Origin: Streptomyces carminius
GTDB lineage: Bacteria; Actinomycetota; Actinomycetes; Streptomycetales; Streptomycetaceae
NCBI RefSeq assembly: GCF_002794255.1
Contig: NZ_PGGW01000011.1
Span: 124,001 to 188,000 of the forward strand
DNA: 64,000 bases
Direction: 5' to 3'
In this document: positions 1 to 8,815 of the stretch, piece by piece
How positions within the stretch are numbered: the first letter of the stretch is position 1
Layout of the letters: every line of letters begins with the position of its first letter
The notes under the pieces: generated by a model
The model's database searches: none
What the model was told of the DNA's origin: nothing
Seen by the model: only the letters and a program-made list of their open reading frames with translations
Program-made: the position numbers and the translations under genes

Positions 1-427
1 GGAACGCCCCGGTGAGGAAGACCCGCAGCATGTGCACGGCGGCCGAGGCGACGAAGAGCAGCGCCGCCCAGTGGTGCACCTGCCGCACCAGCAGCCCGCC
101 GCGCACGTCGAAGCTGATGTCCAGCGTGGAGGCGTACGCCTCGGACATCCGGGTACCCCGCAGCGGCTCGTAGGAGCCGGTGTACGTGGTCTGGGCCATG
201 CTCGGGTCGAAGAACAGCGTGAGGTAGACCCCGGTGAGCAGCAGCACCGCGAAGCTGTACAGGGCCAACTCCCCCAGCAGGAACGACCAGTGGTCGGGGA
301 AGGGCTTGCGCAGCAGTCCCCGGGCGGCCTCGGAGACCGGCAGCCGTCCGTCCACCGAGCCGTAGCCGCGCCACTCCGCCTTCCGTACCTTCGCCCTCCA
401 GCGTGCTCGTCTTCTCGACAGGAACAT
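1..427 (-). CDS. qcrB: Cytochrome bc1 complex cytochrome b subunit, N-terminal part (QcrB-like)
   Basis: Reading down from ATG at 427-425 gives 142 residues before the window edge. They match actinobacterial QcrB: a helix entry [17 protein letters not shown], then a hydrophobic helix ending [12 protein letters not shown], then [18 protein letters not shown] and the haem-ligand helix [19 protein letters not shown]. Cytochrome b carries the two b haems and the quinol sites of the bc1 complex in the membrane. The N-terminus is short and very basic ([12 protein letters not shown]). In Streptomyces qcrB normally follows qcrC-qcrA; here the sequence before the start is a divergent enolase-family gene, so this looks like an orphan paralogue. 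The gene is cut by the window, not demonstrably truncated. Confidence 0.88.
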   Translation of the reverse strand, partial: MFLSRRRARWRAKVRKAEWRGYGSVDGRLPVSEAARGLLRKPFPDHWSFLLGELALYSFAVLLLTGVYLTLFFDPSMAQTTYTGSYEPLRGTRMSEAYASTLDISFDVRGGLLVRQVHHWAALLFVASAAVHMLRVFLTGAF

Positions 428-552
428 GAACAGCCCTCTCCACCGCGGGACATCACGCGGTGTGCGCCAGTGCCCGCAGCATGCCGCGCCAAACGCCGGG
501 CACCCGGCGGCGGAGACGAAGCACCGCAAGGAGCGACCGGAAGGAGGGCCGA

Positions 553-1671
553 ATGCCCGCGACAGCGCAGGAGGGCGGCGGGCCGCCGGTGGAGGAGGTC
601 CGCACCCGCGTCTGGACGGTCCCCACCGACCGCCCGGAGTCCGACGGCACCCTGGAGTGGGACTCCACCACCGTCGTCCTGGTGGAGGCGCGTGCCGCCG
701 GGCACACCGGCACGGGCTGGACCTACGCCCAGCGGGCCACCGCCGAACTGATCGACACCCGGCTCGCGCCGCTGGTGACGGGCGCCGACGCGCTGCGGCC
801 CGGGCACGTCTGGTCGGTGCTGCACCGCTCGCTGCGCAACGCCGGCTACCCGGGGATGGGCGCGCTGGCGGTCTCGGCCGTGGACACCGCCCTGTGGGAC
901 CTCAAGAGCAGGCTGCTGGGCGTCTCCCTGGCCACCGCCCTGGACGCGGTGCACGAGGCCGTTCCCGTCTACGGCAGCGGCGGTTTCACCTCCTACGGTC
1001 CGGCCGAGGTCGCCGAGCAGCTCGCCGGCTGGGTCGAGGAGGGGGTCACCCGGGTGAAGATGAAGGTCGGACGCGACGACGCGGCGGACGCCGAGCGGGT
1101 GCGCGCGGCCCGTGCCGCGATCGGCGACTCGGCCGAGCTGTACGCGGACGCCAACGGCGCCTGGACCCGCAAGCAGGCCCTGGACCACGCCGGGCGCCTC
1201 CGCGACGCGGGCGTCACCTGGCTGGAGGAACCGGTCTCCTCCGACGACCTGGAAGGGCTGCGGCTGCTGCGCGACCGCGGTCCGGCGGGCCTGGACATCG
1301 CGGCGGGGGAGTACGGCTTCACCCTGCCGTACTTCCGCCGCATGCTCGAAGCGGGGGCGGTGGACTGCCTCCAGGCCGACGTCACCCGCTGCGGCGGGTT
1401 CACCGGCTTCCGTGCCGTCGCCGCGCTGTGCGACGCCCACGGCATCGGCCTGTCGGCGCACTGCGCGCCGCAGTTGAGCGCGCACGCGTGCGCCGCCGCG
1501 CCCCGGCTGCGGCACCTGGAGTACTTCCACGACCATGTGCGCATCGAGGAGGCGCTCTTCGACGGCGTGCTCGCCCCCGGCCCCGGCGGTGCCCTGCGCC
1601 CGGACCGCTCCCGCTCCGGGCACGGGCTGACACTGCGCGCCGACCGGCTGGAACGCCACCGGGTGCGGTGA
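553..1671 (+). CDS. Enolase-superfamily (mandelate racemase/muconate lactonizing type) enzyme
   Basis: Predicted 372-residue enzyme abstracting an alpha proton from a carboxylate substrate via an Mg2+-stabilised enediolate. Visible hallmarks: KMKVGRD (K-x-K catalytic lysines), DANGAW, EEP and GEYG (three acidic metal ligands in order), then a late DVTRCGG Asp and HCAPQLSAH His, as in the mandelate racemase subgroup with its His-Asp dyad. An upstream in-frame ATG at 460 exists, but ATG 553 has an AGGAGG-type site just before it (541-547), and the extension is basic and low in complexity, so 553 is chosen. The gene is divergent from qcrB. Substrate is not deducible; a sugar acid is plausible. 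Confidence 0.85.
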   Translation: MPATAQEGGGPPVEEVRTRVWTVPTDRPESDGTLEWDSTTVVLVEARAAGHTGTGWTYAQRATAELIDTRLAPLVTGADALRPGHVWSVLHRSLRNAGYPGMGALAVSAVDTALWDLKSRLLGVSLATALDAVHEAVPVYGSGGFTSYGPAEVAEQLAGWVEEGVTRVKMKVGRDDAADAERVRAARAAIGDSAELYADANGAWTRKQALDHAGRLRDAGVTWLEEPVSSDDLEGLRLLRDRGPAGLDIAAGEYGFTLPYFRRMLEAGAVDCLQADVTRCGGFTGFRAVAALCDAHGIGLSAHCAPQLSAHACAAAPRLRHLEYFHDHVRIEEALFDGVLAPGPGGALRPDRSRSGHGLTLRADRLERHRVR

Positions 1672-1809
1672 CGGGCCGCGGCGGCACCGCTGCGGCCCGG
1701 CCCGCACTCCGGCCGCCGGGTTCGTCCCGGGGTACCCCGGCCGGGGTGCTGCGGCGGCCGGGGCGGTGCGCGCCCGCAGGGGCGTCGCGGGGCGTCCGGC
1801 GGGTGCGGT

Positions 1810-4800
1810 TCAGCGGGCGCGGCCCGCGGTGCCGCGCAGCGCCCGCCGTACGGCCGCCGCCGCCGAGACCGCGCCCGCCACCGCGCCCGCCACCGCGCCC
1901 GCCACCGCGCCCGCCGACACCACTGCCGCCGCCGCGACCGTCGCCGCGGCCCGTGCCCGGGACGGCGGCGCGGTCCGTTCCGGTTCCGGCGCCGCACTGC
2001 TTCTCGTGCCCGCCGCGTCGACCGTGCCGCACCGCTCCCGCAGCCCGGCGGCCAGCGCCTCCGCCAGGTGCAGCGGGGCGCGGCCGGTGTCCGACTGCTC
2101 GGTCTGGGTGCGGCAGCTGAAGCCGTCGGCGAGGACCAGGGCACCGGCGTCCGCCTCGCGCACCGCGGGCAGCAGCGCGTGCTCGGCGCAGGCGGCGGAG
2201 ACCTCGTAGTGGCCGCGCTCGAAACCGAAGTTGCCCGCCAGACCGCAGCAGCCCTCCACCACCGACGCGTCCACCCCGGCGCGCTCCAGCAGTGCCCGGT
2301 CGGCGTCGAAGCCGAGGACGGCGTGCTGGTGGCAGTGCGGCTGGACCACGGCGGAGCGGTCCAGGCGGGGCGGCTCCCAGTCGGGCGCGCGTTCGGTCAG
2401 CACCTCGGCCAGGGTGCGGGTCTGCCGCTTCAGCCGTCCGATGTCCGGGTCGTCCGGGAGCAGCTCGGGGCCGTCCGCCCGGAAGACGGCCGTACAGCTC
2501 GGTTCCAGGCCGACCACCGGGACGCCGCGCCGCAGATCCTCCCGGAGCACCTGAGCGGTGTGCCGCAGCACTCGCTTGGCGACCGTCAGCTGGCCGGTGG
2601 AGATCCAGGTCAGCCCGCAGCAGACCGCCGCGTCCGGGACCCTCACATGGAAGCCGGCGTCCTCCAGGACCTCCACCGCGGCCCGTCCGACCGCCGGGTG
2701 GAAGAAGTTGGTGAAGGTGTCGGGCCACACCACCACCTCGCCCCGCCGGCCGCCGCCGCGGGTCCCGCCGCGGGCCCGCCACCAGTCGGTGAACGTCTCG
2801 TCGGCGAAGACCGGCAGCTCGCGCTCGGGGGCGATGCCGCCCAGCCGTTTGGCGGCCCGCTCCAGCAGCGGCGTGCGGGTGACGGCGTTGACCAGACCGG
2901 ACAGCCGGGCCGCCGGCCGGGCCAGGGCGGGCAGCCAGCCCATGGAGTAGTGCGCGGCCGGCCGCAGGCGGCCCGCGTAGTGGTGGTGCAGGAACTCGGC
3001 CTTGTAGGTCGCCATGTCGACATTGACCGGGCAGTCGCTCTTGCAGCCCTTGCAGGCCAGACAGAGGTCGAGGGCGTCGTGCGCCTCCTTCGAGCGCCAG
3101 CCGTCCCCGATCGGCCCGGAGTTGTCCACCATCTCGAACAGCAGCCGGGCCCGGCCACGGGTGGAGTGCTCCTCCTCGCGGGTGGCCCGGTAGCTGGGGC
3201 ACATCACCCCGCCCTCCAGCGAGCGGCACTTGCCGACCCCGACGCAGCGCAGGGCGGCCCCGCTGAACTTTCCCTCGTCGTGCGGGTAGGAGAAGGCGGT
3301 CTCCGGCTCACGGGGCCGGAAGTCCGCGCCCAGCCGCAGATGCTGGTCCAGCTTCGCGGGAAAGACCACCTTTCCCGGGTTCATCCGGTTGCCCGGGTCG
3401 AGGATCCCCTTCAGCTCCTCGAAGGCCCGGACGACCTCGGGGCCGAACATCCTCTCCAGCAGCTCGCCGCGGGCCTGTCCGTCGCCGTGTTCGCCGGAGA
3501 GCGAGCCCCCGTACGACACCACGAGGTCGGCGGCGCGTTCGACGAAGGCGCGCATGGTGGCGACGCCCTCGGCGGAGGTGAGGTCGAAGGGGATGCGGGT
3601 GTGCAGGCAGCCGTGCCCGTAGTGCCCGTAGACGGCCGGATCGCCGTAGCCGAACTCCCGGAACAGCTCGCTGAGGTCCCGCAGGTAGTCGCCGACGCGG
3701 TCGGGCGGTACGGCCGAGTCCTCCCAGCCCTCCCAGGTGTCGGGGAGCCCCGGTACGTGCGCGGTCGCGCCGAGCCCGGCCTCGCGGACCTTCCACAGTG
3801 CGTGCTTGGGCCCGCTCCCGTGGTACCAGGTGGCGTCGGTCGCCTCGGGGAAGGCGTCGACCAGGGACCGGGCCCGGCGGGCCGCCTCCTCCCGGGTGTC
3901 GGCGGCGAACTCCGCCATCAGCCAGGAGCCGCCGCCGGGCAGCATCTCGCGGCCGGCCGGGTTGAGCCCCTTGAGCTCCTCGAACCACACCAGCCGGTCG
4001 TCGACGCCCTCCAGCGCGTGCGGTCCGTGCTCCGAGACGGCCGGTACGTGGTCGGCGGCCGTCGCCGCGTCGGGGAAGCCGAGCACCGCCATGGCGGTGT
4101 GCCCGGGCACGTCGGCCAGTTCCAGCTCGGCCCGCAGCACGGTGACGAGCGTGGACTCCGAACCGACGAGCAGCCCGGCGACGTCGAAGCCGTTCTCCGG
4201 CAGCAGCGCGTCCAGGTTGTAGCCCGACACCCGCCGGGGGATGTCGGGGAAGCGCTCGCGGGTCAGCCCGGCGTAGCGGTCGCGCAGCGCTACCAGCCCC
4301 CGGTAGACCTCCCCCCGGCGTCCCGGCTCGGCGCACAGCCGTGCCAGCTCCTCCTCGCCGGTGGGGCCCACCCACATCCGCAGCCCGTCGTAGGTGAGCA
4401 CCTCCAGGCGCCGGATGTTGTCCGAGACCTTGCCGTACCACTGGGCCGTCGAGCCGCAGGAGTTGTTGCCGATCATCCCGCCCAGCGTGCAGTTGGGATG
4501 GGTCGCGGGGCGCGGCCCGTACTGCAGCCCGTGGGGCGCGAGCAGCCGGTTCAGCTCGTCCAGCACGATCCCCGGCTCCACCACGCAGGTGCGGCTGCCG
4601 GGGTCGACGGAGACCAGCCGCCGGCAGTACTTGCTCCAGTCGAGTACGACACCGGTGTTGCAGCACTGGCCGGCCAGGCTGGTGCCGCCGCCCCGGGAGA
4701 GCACCGGCACGTCGTGCTCCCGGCACACCTCCAGCGCGGCCACGGCGTCGTCCACCGCTTCGGGCAGCACCACCCCCAGCGGTGTCTGCCGGTAGTTCGA

Positions 4801-4890
4801 CGCGTCGGTGGCGTAGGTGGCCCGGGTACCGGCATCGAACCGGACCTCGCCCTTCACTCTTCTCCGCAGTTCCTTCTCCAGGGCAAGCAC
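1810..4890 (-). CDS. FAD-linked oxidase / Fe-S oxidoreductase fusion (D-2-hydroxyacid dehydrogenase type)
   Basis: A 1026-residue protein joining a PCMH-type FAD domain (SRGGGTSLAGQCC near residue 70, GNNSCG near 140), an FAD-oxidase C-terminal domain (HYGHGCLHTRIPFD, SGEHGDGQARGE), a dicluster ferredoxin-like region (CVGVGKC and CLACKGCKSDCP) and two Cys-rich CCG motifs (CCGLTW, CCGLAGNFGF). This is the domain order of YdiJ-like D-2-hydroxyglutarate/D-lactate dehydrogenases, which pass electrons from a 2-hydroxyacid through FAD and Fe-S centres to a membrane acceptor. The GTG start at 4890 lacks an obvious ribosome site. The C-terminus ends in an Ala/Gly/Val glycine-zipper-like helix built from a DNA repeat (1871-1918), a possible membrane anchor. 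Confidence 0.85.
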   Translation of the reverse strand: MLALEKELRRRVKGEVRFDAGTRATYATDASNYRQTPLGVVLPEAVDDAVAALEVCREHDVPVLSRGGGTSLAGQCCNTGVVLDWSKYCRRLVSVDPGSRTCVVEPGIVLDELNRLLAPHGLQYGPRPATHPNCTLGGMIGNNSCGSTAQWYGKVSDNIRRLEVLTYDGLRMWVGPTGEEELARLCAEPGRRGEVYRGLVALRDRYAGLTRERFPDIPRRVSGYNLDALLPENGFDVAGLLVGSESTLVTVLRAELELADVPGHTAMAVLGFPDAATAADHVPAVSEHGPHALEGVDDRLVWFEELKGLNPAGREMLPGGGSWLMAEFAADTREEAARRARSLVDAFPEATDATWYHGSGPKHALWKVREAGLGATAHVPGLPDTWEGWEDSAVPPDRVGDYLRDLSELFREFGYGDPAVYGHYGHGCLHTRIPFDLTSAEGVATMRAFVERAADLVVSYGGSLSGEHGDGQARGELLERMFGPEVVRAFEELKGILDPGNRMNPGKVVFPAKLDQHLRLGADFRPREPETAFSYPHDEGKFSGAALRCVGVGKCRSLEGGVMCPSYRATREEEHSTRGRARLLFEMVDNSGPIGDGWRSKEAHDALDLCLACKGCKSDCPVNVDMATYKAEFLHHHYAGRLRPAAHYSMGWLPALARPAARLSGLVNAVTRTPLLERAAKRLGGIAPERELPVFADETFTDWWRARGGTRGGGRRGEVVVWPDTFTNFFHPAVGRAAVEVLEDAGFHVRVPDAAVCCGLTWISTGQLTVAKRVLRHTAQVLREDLRRGVPVVGLEPSCTAVFRADGPELLPDDPDIGRLKRQTRTLAEVLTERAPDWEPPRLDRSAVVQPHCHQHAVLGFDADRALLERAGVDASVVEGCCGLAGNFGFERGHYEVSAACAEHALLPAVREADAGALVLADGFSCRTQTEQSDTGRAPLHLAEALAAGLRERCGTVDAAGTRSSAAPEPERTAPPSRARAAATVAAAAVVSAGAVAGAVAGAVAGAVSAAAAVRRALRGTAGRAR
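1871..1918. repeat. 12-bp tandem repeat, four copies, inside the FAD/Fe-S gene
   Basis: The unit GCGCCCGCCACC occurs three times exactly plus a variant fourth copy. On the minus strand it encodes GAVA-type tetrapeptides near the C-terminus. In-frame unit length means copy-number change would lengthen or shorten a hydrophobic helix without a frameshift. Confidence 0.9.
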
Positions 4891-4938
4891 GCGCGTCGGT
4901 TACCTCATCCGGGTGCATCGAAACCGGACACAACCGGT

Positions 4939-4963
4939 GTTTCCGTCCCTCCGTCACGGGTAC
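4939..4963 (+). promoter_or_regulatory. SigB-type promoter, GTTT-N15-GGGTAC
   Basis: GTTT at 4939-4942 and GGGTAC at 4958-4963, separated by 15 nt, match the Streptomyces SigB consensus (GNNT-N14-16-GGGTAC/T). The start site would be near 4970, about 25 nt before the ATG at 4994. Confidence 0.6.
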
Positions 4964-4993
4964 CGCGAAGAACCGGAAGGAGGGAGGAACGGC

Positions 4994-5380
4994 ATGCTGG
5001 TCAGCCTCCTGGTGCTGTTGCTGATGTTCCTGGGCTATCTGACGGTGGCCCTGCTGACGGCCCGTGTGGCGTACGGCATGGAACGCGCCCGGATCATCGA
5101 GCAGGAGCGCGACTGGCACACCGACGAGGACCCGGTGGAGCGTTTCCGCGAGCAGGGCCAGTCGGTGGCCGCCACCACGGGCTTCCTGTACGGGTTCGCC
5201 TGGCCCGTCGTCATACCCGGTTACCTCTTCTACCGTTGCGCCACCCTGGTGATCACCCGGCGTCCCTCGCCCACCCCGTACGAGCGCGCGCTCCGGGCCG
5301 AACGGCTCGACGAGCGCATCCGGGAACTGGAGGAGTCGCTGGGAATGCGCGGGCAGGCGCACGGGCAGGCGGATCACTGA
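4994..5380 (+). CDS. Small predicted membrane protein
   Basis: 128 residues, function unknown. The N-terminus is one hydrophobic helix (LVSLLVLLLMFLGYLTVALL), a polar stretch follows (about 35-55), then a second hydrophobic segment (GFLYGFAWPVVIPGYLFY, about 62-80), and the tail is charged and probably helical (ERALRAERLDERIRELEESL). ATG 4994 follows GGAGGAAC at good spacing; an upstream in-frame ATG at 4817 is antisense to the neighbouring gene and less likely. It sits behind a SigB-type promoter and directly before the Mrp operon. Confidence 0.75.
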   Translation: MLVSLLVLLLMFLGYLTVALLTARVAYGMERARIIEQERDWHTDEDPVERFREQGQSVAATTGFLYGFAWPVVIPGYLFYRCATLVITRRPSPTPYERALRAERLDERIRELEESLGMRGQAHGQADH

Positions 5381-5399
5381 CGGCGCGTCGCGGGCGGAG

Positions 5400-5423
5400 G
5401 CATGAACCGCGCGATGTGGGTAC
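5400..5423 (+). promoter_or_regulatory. SigB-type promoter before the Mrp operon, GCAT-N14-GGGTAC
   Basis: GCAT 5400-5403, 14-nt spacer, GGGTAC 5418-5423. A start site near 5430 would fall on the first possible GTG of mrpA, so if this promoter is used translation should begin at one of the later starts (5457-5466). The -35 fit is only GNNT, so support is moderate. Confidence 0.45.
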
Positions 5424-5456
5424 CGTTCTGTGCGCATCCGCGTGGTTACGTCAGGA

Positions 5457-8420
5457 GTGCCCTTGTTGGTTCTGATCGCCGCCCATGCCGTCGTGGCCGC
5501 CGTCCTCCCCGTTCTCGCCAGGCGGATCGGCCGCGCCGTCTGGGCGGTCGCGGCGGTGGTGCCGCTGGCGGCGCTGGCCTGGGCCGCGGCGCGGGCGCCC
5601 GGCGTCCTGGACGGCGACGCGCCCGTCGAGCGCTTCGGCTGGGCGCCCTCACTGGGACTGGAGGTGGTCCTCCGGCTGGACGCCCTCTCCCTGCTGATGG
5701 TGTGTGTCGTCGCCGGGGTCGGAGCCGCCGTGCTGGTCTACGGCGCCCGCTACACCGAGGAGGGGCACGGCCGCGAGTCCGGGCTGCTGCTCGTCTTCGC
5801 CGGGGTGATGCTCGGCCTGGTCACCGCTGACAACCTGCTGGTCCTGTATGTCTTCTGGGAACTGACCACCGTGGTGTCGTTCCTGCTGATCGCGGGCCGC
5901 GGGCGGAGCCGGGAGCACCGCGCGGCGGCCGAGCAGGCCCTGGTGGTCACCACCGGCGGCGGACTGGCGATGCTGCTCGGCTTCGTGATGCTGGGCGAGT
6001 CCGCGGGCACCTACCGGATCTCGGAACTGGTCGCCGACCCCCCGAGCGGGGGGTACGTGCCCGCCGCGCTGGTGCTCGTCCTGCTCGGGGCGTTCACCAA
6101 GTCGGCGCAGCTTCCGCTGCACGGCTGGCTGCCCGCCGCGATGGTGGCGCCCACCACCGTGAGCGCCTATCTGCACGCCGCCGCCATGGTCAAGGCGGGC
6201 GTGTACCTGGTGGCCCGGCTCGCCCCGGGCTTCGCCGAGACCGTGCCCTGGCGGCCCCTGGTCCTGACCGTCGGCCTGGCCTCCCTGCTGTTCGGCGCCT
6301 GGCGGGCGCTGTGGGAGAAGGACCTCAAACGGGTGCTGGCGTACGGCACCATCAGCGAACTCGGCCTGCTCATCGCCCTGTTCGGCTACGGCACCCGCAA
6401 CGCCGCGCTGGCCGGCGCGGTGATGCTGCTGGCACACGCCACCTTCAAGTCGGCGCTGTTCCTCACCACCGGACTGGTGGAGCACCACACCGGCACCCGC
6501 GAGATCGACCGGCTGTCCGGGGTGGGCCGGCGCAGGCCGGTGCTGCTGACGCTCGCCGCGCTCGCCGCCGCCTCCATGGCCGGGCTGCCGCCACTGGCCG
6601 GCTATCTGGGGCACGAGACGTATCTGCACACCTTCTGGGAGGCGGCCCGGCACGGTTCCGGAGCGGGCGGGGCATGGATCCTGGCCGCCCTGCTCGCCGG
6701 CTCGGCGCTCACCGTGACGTACTCCGCCCGCTATCTGTGGGGCGCCTTCGCCGCCAAGCCCGGGGTGCCGGCCACCCCGGCCGGCGATCCGGCCGCCGAA
6801 CGGGCCCTGGGCATGGCGGTGCCCATCGCGGCCCTGGTGTCGGCCGCCCTGGCGCTGGGCGTGTGGTATCCCGGCACCACCGCGCTCACCGAGCCCTACG
6901 CCGACACCCTGACGGCGGAACAGAAGCCGTACCACCTGGCGCTCTGGCACGGCCTGACCCCCTCCCTGGCGCTGACCGCCGTCACCCTGGCCGCCGGGCT
7001 CCTCCTGTACCGCGCGCTCCCCGCCCTCGGCCGGGCCGGGGACCGGCTGCCCGCCCGGCGGCCCGACGCCCAGGAGGGCTACGCCCGCGCGGTACGCGGC
7101 CTGGACCGGACCGCCGTGGGGTTCACCCGCCGCACCCAGGTCGGCTCCCTGCCGGTCTACCTCACCGTGCTGCTGGTGACCGTGCTGGCGGTGCCCGGCA
7201 CCGCCCTGCTGCTGCGGGACGTCACGGTGCCCGCCCCGCCGCTGTGGGCCTCGGCCGTCCAGGTGCCGCTGGGCGTGGTGGTGCTGGCCGCAGCCGTGGT
7301 GCTGACCCGGGTACGGCGCAGGCTCTCCGCCGCCCTGCTGGTCGGCGCGGTCGGCTACGGGGTCGCCGGACTCTTCCTGGTGCAGGGGGCACCGGACCTG
7401 GCGCTCACCCAGTTCCTCGTCGAGACACTGACCCTGGTGATCATCGTGCTGGTACTGCGCGGGCTGCCGGCCGACTTCGGCTTCCGGCCCGGCACCCGCC
7501 GTGCCCGCCGGCTGCGGCTGGTGGTGGCCTCGGCCACCGGCGTGCTGGTCGGACTGCTCACCATGGCCGCCTCGGCGGCCCGCCGGGATCCGGCGGTGTC
7601 CGCCTACTACACGGAGCACGTGAAGGAGGCGGGCTCCCACAACATCGTCAACGCGATCATCGTCGACTTCCGCGCGCTGGACACCCTGGGCGAGATCGCC
7701 GTGCTGATGGTGACGGCGATCGGGGTGGGCGCGCTGATCGCCGTCCCGGCCCGGAAGGGGAAGACCGGTCCGCCGGAGCCCGGGGCCAGACCGCCCGCCG
7801 CGGACCGCCATCCGCTCACCGCCCGCTGGGGCGTGCCGCGCGAGCGGTGGCTGCCGGAGGCGGAGGAACTGCCCGACCACGACCGCTCGATACTGCTGGA
7901 GGTCGTCACCCGGCTGCTGTTCCCGTCCGTCCTGGTGCTCTCGGTCTACCTGCTCTACTCCGGGCACCTGCGCCCCGGCGGCGGCTTCGCCGGGGGACTG
8001 GTGGCCGGGCAGGCCTTCGCCCTGCGCTACCTGGTGGGCGGCCGGGCCGACACCGCCTTCGCCGCGCCGGTCGACCCCCGGGTCCTGGCGGGTGCCGGGC
8101 TGGCCCTGGCCGCCACCGCCGGGCTGGCCCCGGTCGCCTTCGGTGGCGCGCCGCTGTCCGCCGCGCCCCTGGCCGGGACGCTGCCGCTGCTCGGCCATCT
8201 GGAGACGGCCACCAGCGTGTTCTTCGACACCGGCGTCTACCTGCTGGTCCTCGGTGTGTGTCTGAAACTGCTGTCCGCCGTCGGACCGGCCCAGGTTTCC
8301 CTCCAGGAGGCCACCCGGGAACCGGACAACGCGCCCGACGCGCCCGATGCCCCCGCCACCGAGTCCACCACCGAGTCCACCGCCTCCGCCCACGACGACC
8401 ACGGGAGCCGCGACCGATGA
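5457..8420 (+). CDS. mrpA: Na+/H+ antiporter subunit A with fused subunit B domain (MrpA/MnhA)
   Basis: Large polytopic protein of about 985-996 residues, related to NuoL. It has the proton-antiporter core (ELTTVVSFLLIAGR, FTKSAQLPLHGWLPAAMVAP, VKAGVYLVARL), the MrpA C-terminal region, and a terminal MnhB-like domain (YLLYSGHLRPGGGFAGGLVA). With subunits C-G it exchanges Na+ for H+ across the membrane in alkali or salt stress. The start is uncertain: GTG 5430, GTG 5457 and TTG 5463/5466 are in frame; AGGAG at 5453-5457 best fits TTG 5466, and 5457 is a compromise. The stop overlaps mrpC by 4 bp. Confidence 0.92.
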   Translation: MPLLVLIAAHAVVAAVLPVLARRIGRAVWAVAAVVPLAALAWAAARAPGVLDGDAPVERFGWAPSLGLEVVLRLDALSLLMVCVVAGVGAAVLVYGARYTEEGHGRESGLLLVFAGVMLGLVTADNLLVLYVFWELTTVVSFLLIAGRGRSREHRAAAEQALVVTTGGGLAMLLGFVMLGESAGTYRISELVADPPSGGYVPAALVLVLLGAFTKSAQLPLHGWLPAAMVAPTTVSAYLHAAAMVKAGVYLVARLAPGFAETVPWRPLVLTVGLASLLFGAWRALWEKDLKRVLAYGTISELGLLIALFGYGTRNAALAGAVMLLAHATFKSALFLTTGLVEHHTGTREIDRLSGVGRRRPVLLTLAALAAASMAGLPPLAGYLGHETYLHTFWEAARHGSGAGGAWILAALLAGSALTVTYSARYLWGAFAAKPGVPATPAGDPAAERALGMAVPIAALVSAALALGVWYPGTTALTEPYADTLTAEQKPYHLALWHGLTPSLALTAVTLAAGLLLYRALPALGRAGDRLPARRPDAQEGYARAVRGLDRTAVGFTRRTQVGSLPVYLTVLLVTVLAVPGTALLLRDVTVPAPPLWASAVQVPLGVVVLAAAVVLTRVRRRLSAALLVGAVGYGVAGLFLVQGAPDLALTQFLVETLTLVIIVLVLRGLPADFGFRPGTRRARRLRLVVASATGVLVGLLTMAASAARRDPAVSAYYTEHVKEAGSHNIVNAIIVDFRALDTLGEIAVLMVTAIGVGALIAVPARKGKTGPPEPGARPPAADRHPLTARWGVPRERWLPEAEELPDHDRSILLEVVTRLLFPSVLVLSVYLLYSGHLRPGGGFAGGLVAGQAFALRYLVGGRADTAFAAPVDPRVLAGAGLALAATAGLAPVAFGGAPLSAAPLAGTLPLLGHLETATSVFFDTGVYLLVLGVCLKLLSAVGPAQVSLQEATREPDNAPDAPDAPATESTTESTASAHDDHGSRDR

Positions 8421-8815
8421 CGACCCTCGACCTGACGAGCGCCGTGGTGGTGGGCGGGCTGTTCGCCGTCGGCCTCCATCTGCTGCTGCAGCGCTCCCTG
8501 ATGCGCCTGCTGTTCGGCTTCCTGGTACTCGGACACGCCACCAACCTGCTGGTGCTGCTGGCCGCGGGCCCACCGGGCAGGCCACCGATCACCGGAGCCG
8601 GGGACGGCGGCGCCGGGGCGTTCGCCGACCCGCTGCCGCAGGCCATGGCACTGACCGCCATCGTCATCACCTTCGGCGTCACCGTGCTGCTGCTCGCCCT
8701 GGTCTACCGCGGCTGGCAACTGCGCGGCCACGACGAGGTGCGCGACGACGTCGAGGACCGCAGGCTGGGGAAGCGGACGCGGTGGACGGAACGGCACGAG
8801 GAGGCGCGGCGGTGA
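8417..8815 (+). CDS. mrpC: Na+/H+ antiporter subunit C (MrpC/MnhC)
   Basis: 132 residues with three hydrophobic segments, NuoK-like: LLLQRSLMRLLFGFLVLGHA followed by NLLVLLA, then DPLPQAMALTAIVITFGVTV, the typical MrpC signature. A charged C-terminal tail follows. ATG 8417 overlaps the mrpA stop (ATGA), indicating coupled translation. It belongs to the membrane arm of the Mrp complex. Confidence 0.93.
   Translation: MTTLDLTSAVVVGGLFAVGLHLLLQRSLMRLLFGFLVLGHATNLLVLLAAGPPGRPPITGAGDGGAGAFADPLPQAMALTAIVITFGVTVLLLALVYRGWQLRGHDEVRDDVEDRRLGKRTRWTERHEEARR

Noticed and set aside
2068..5475. 1135-codon open frame on the plus strand
   Set aside because: Antisense shadow of the FAD/Fe-S oxidase, whose motifs are unambiguous; long antisense frames are normal at this GC content.
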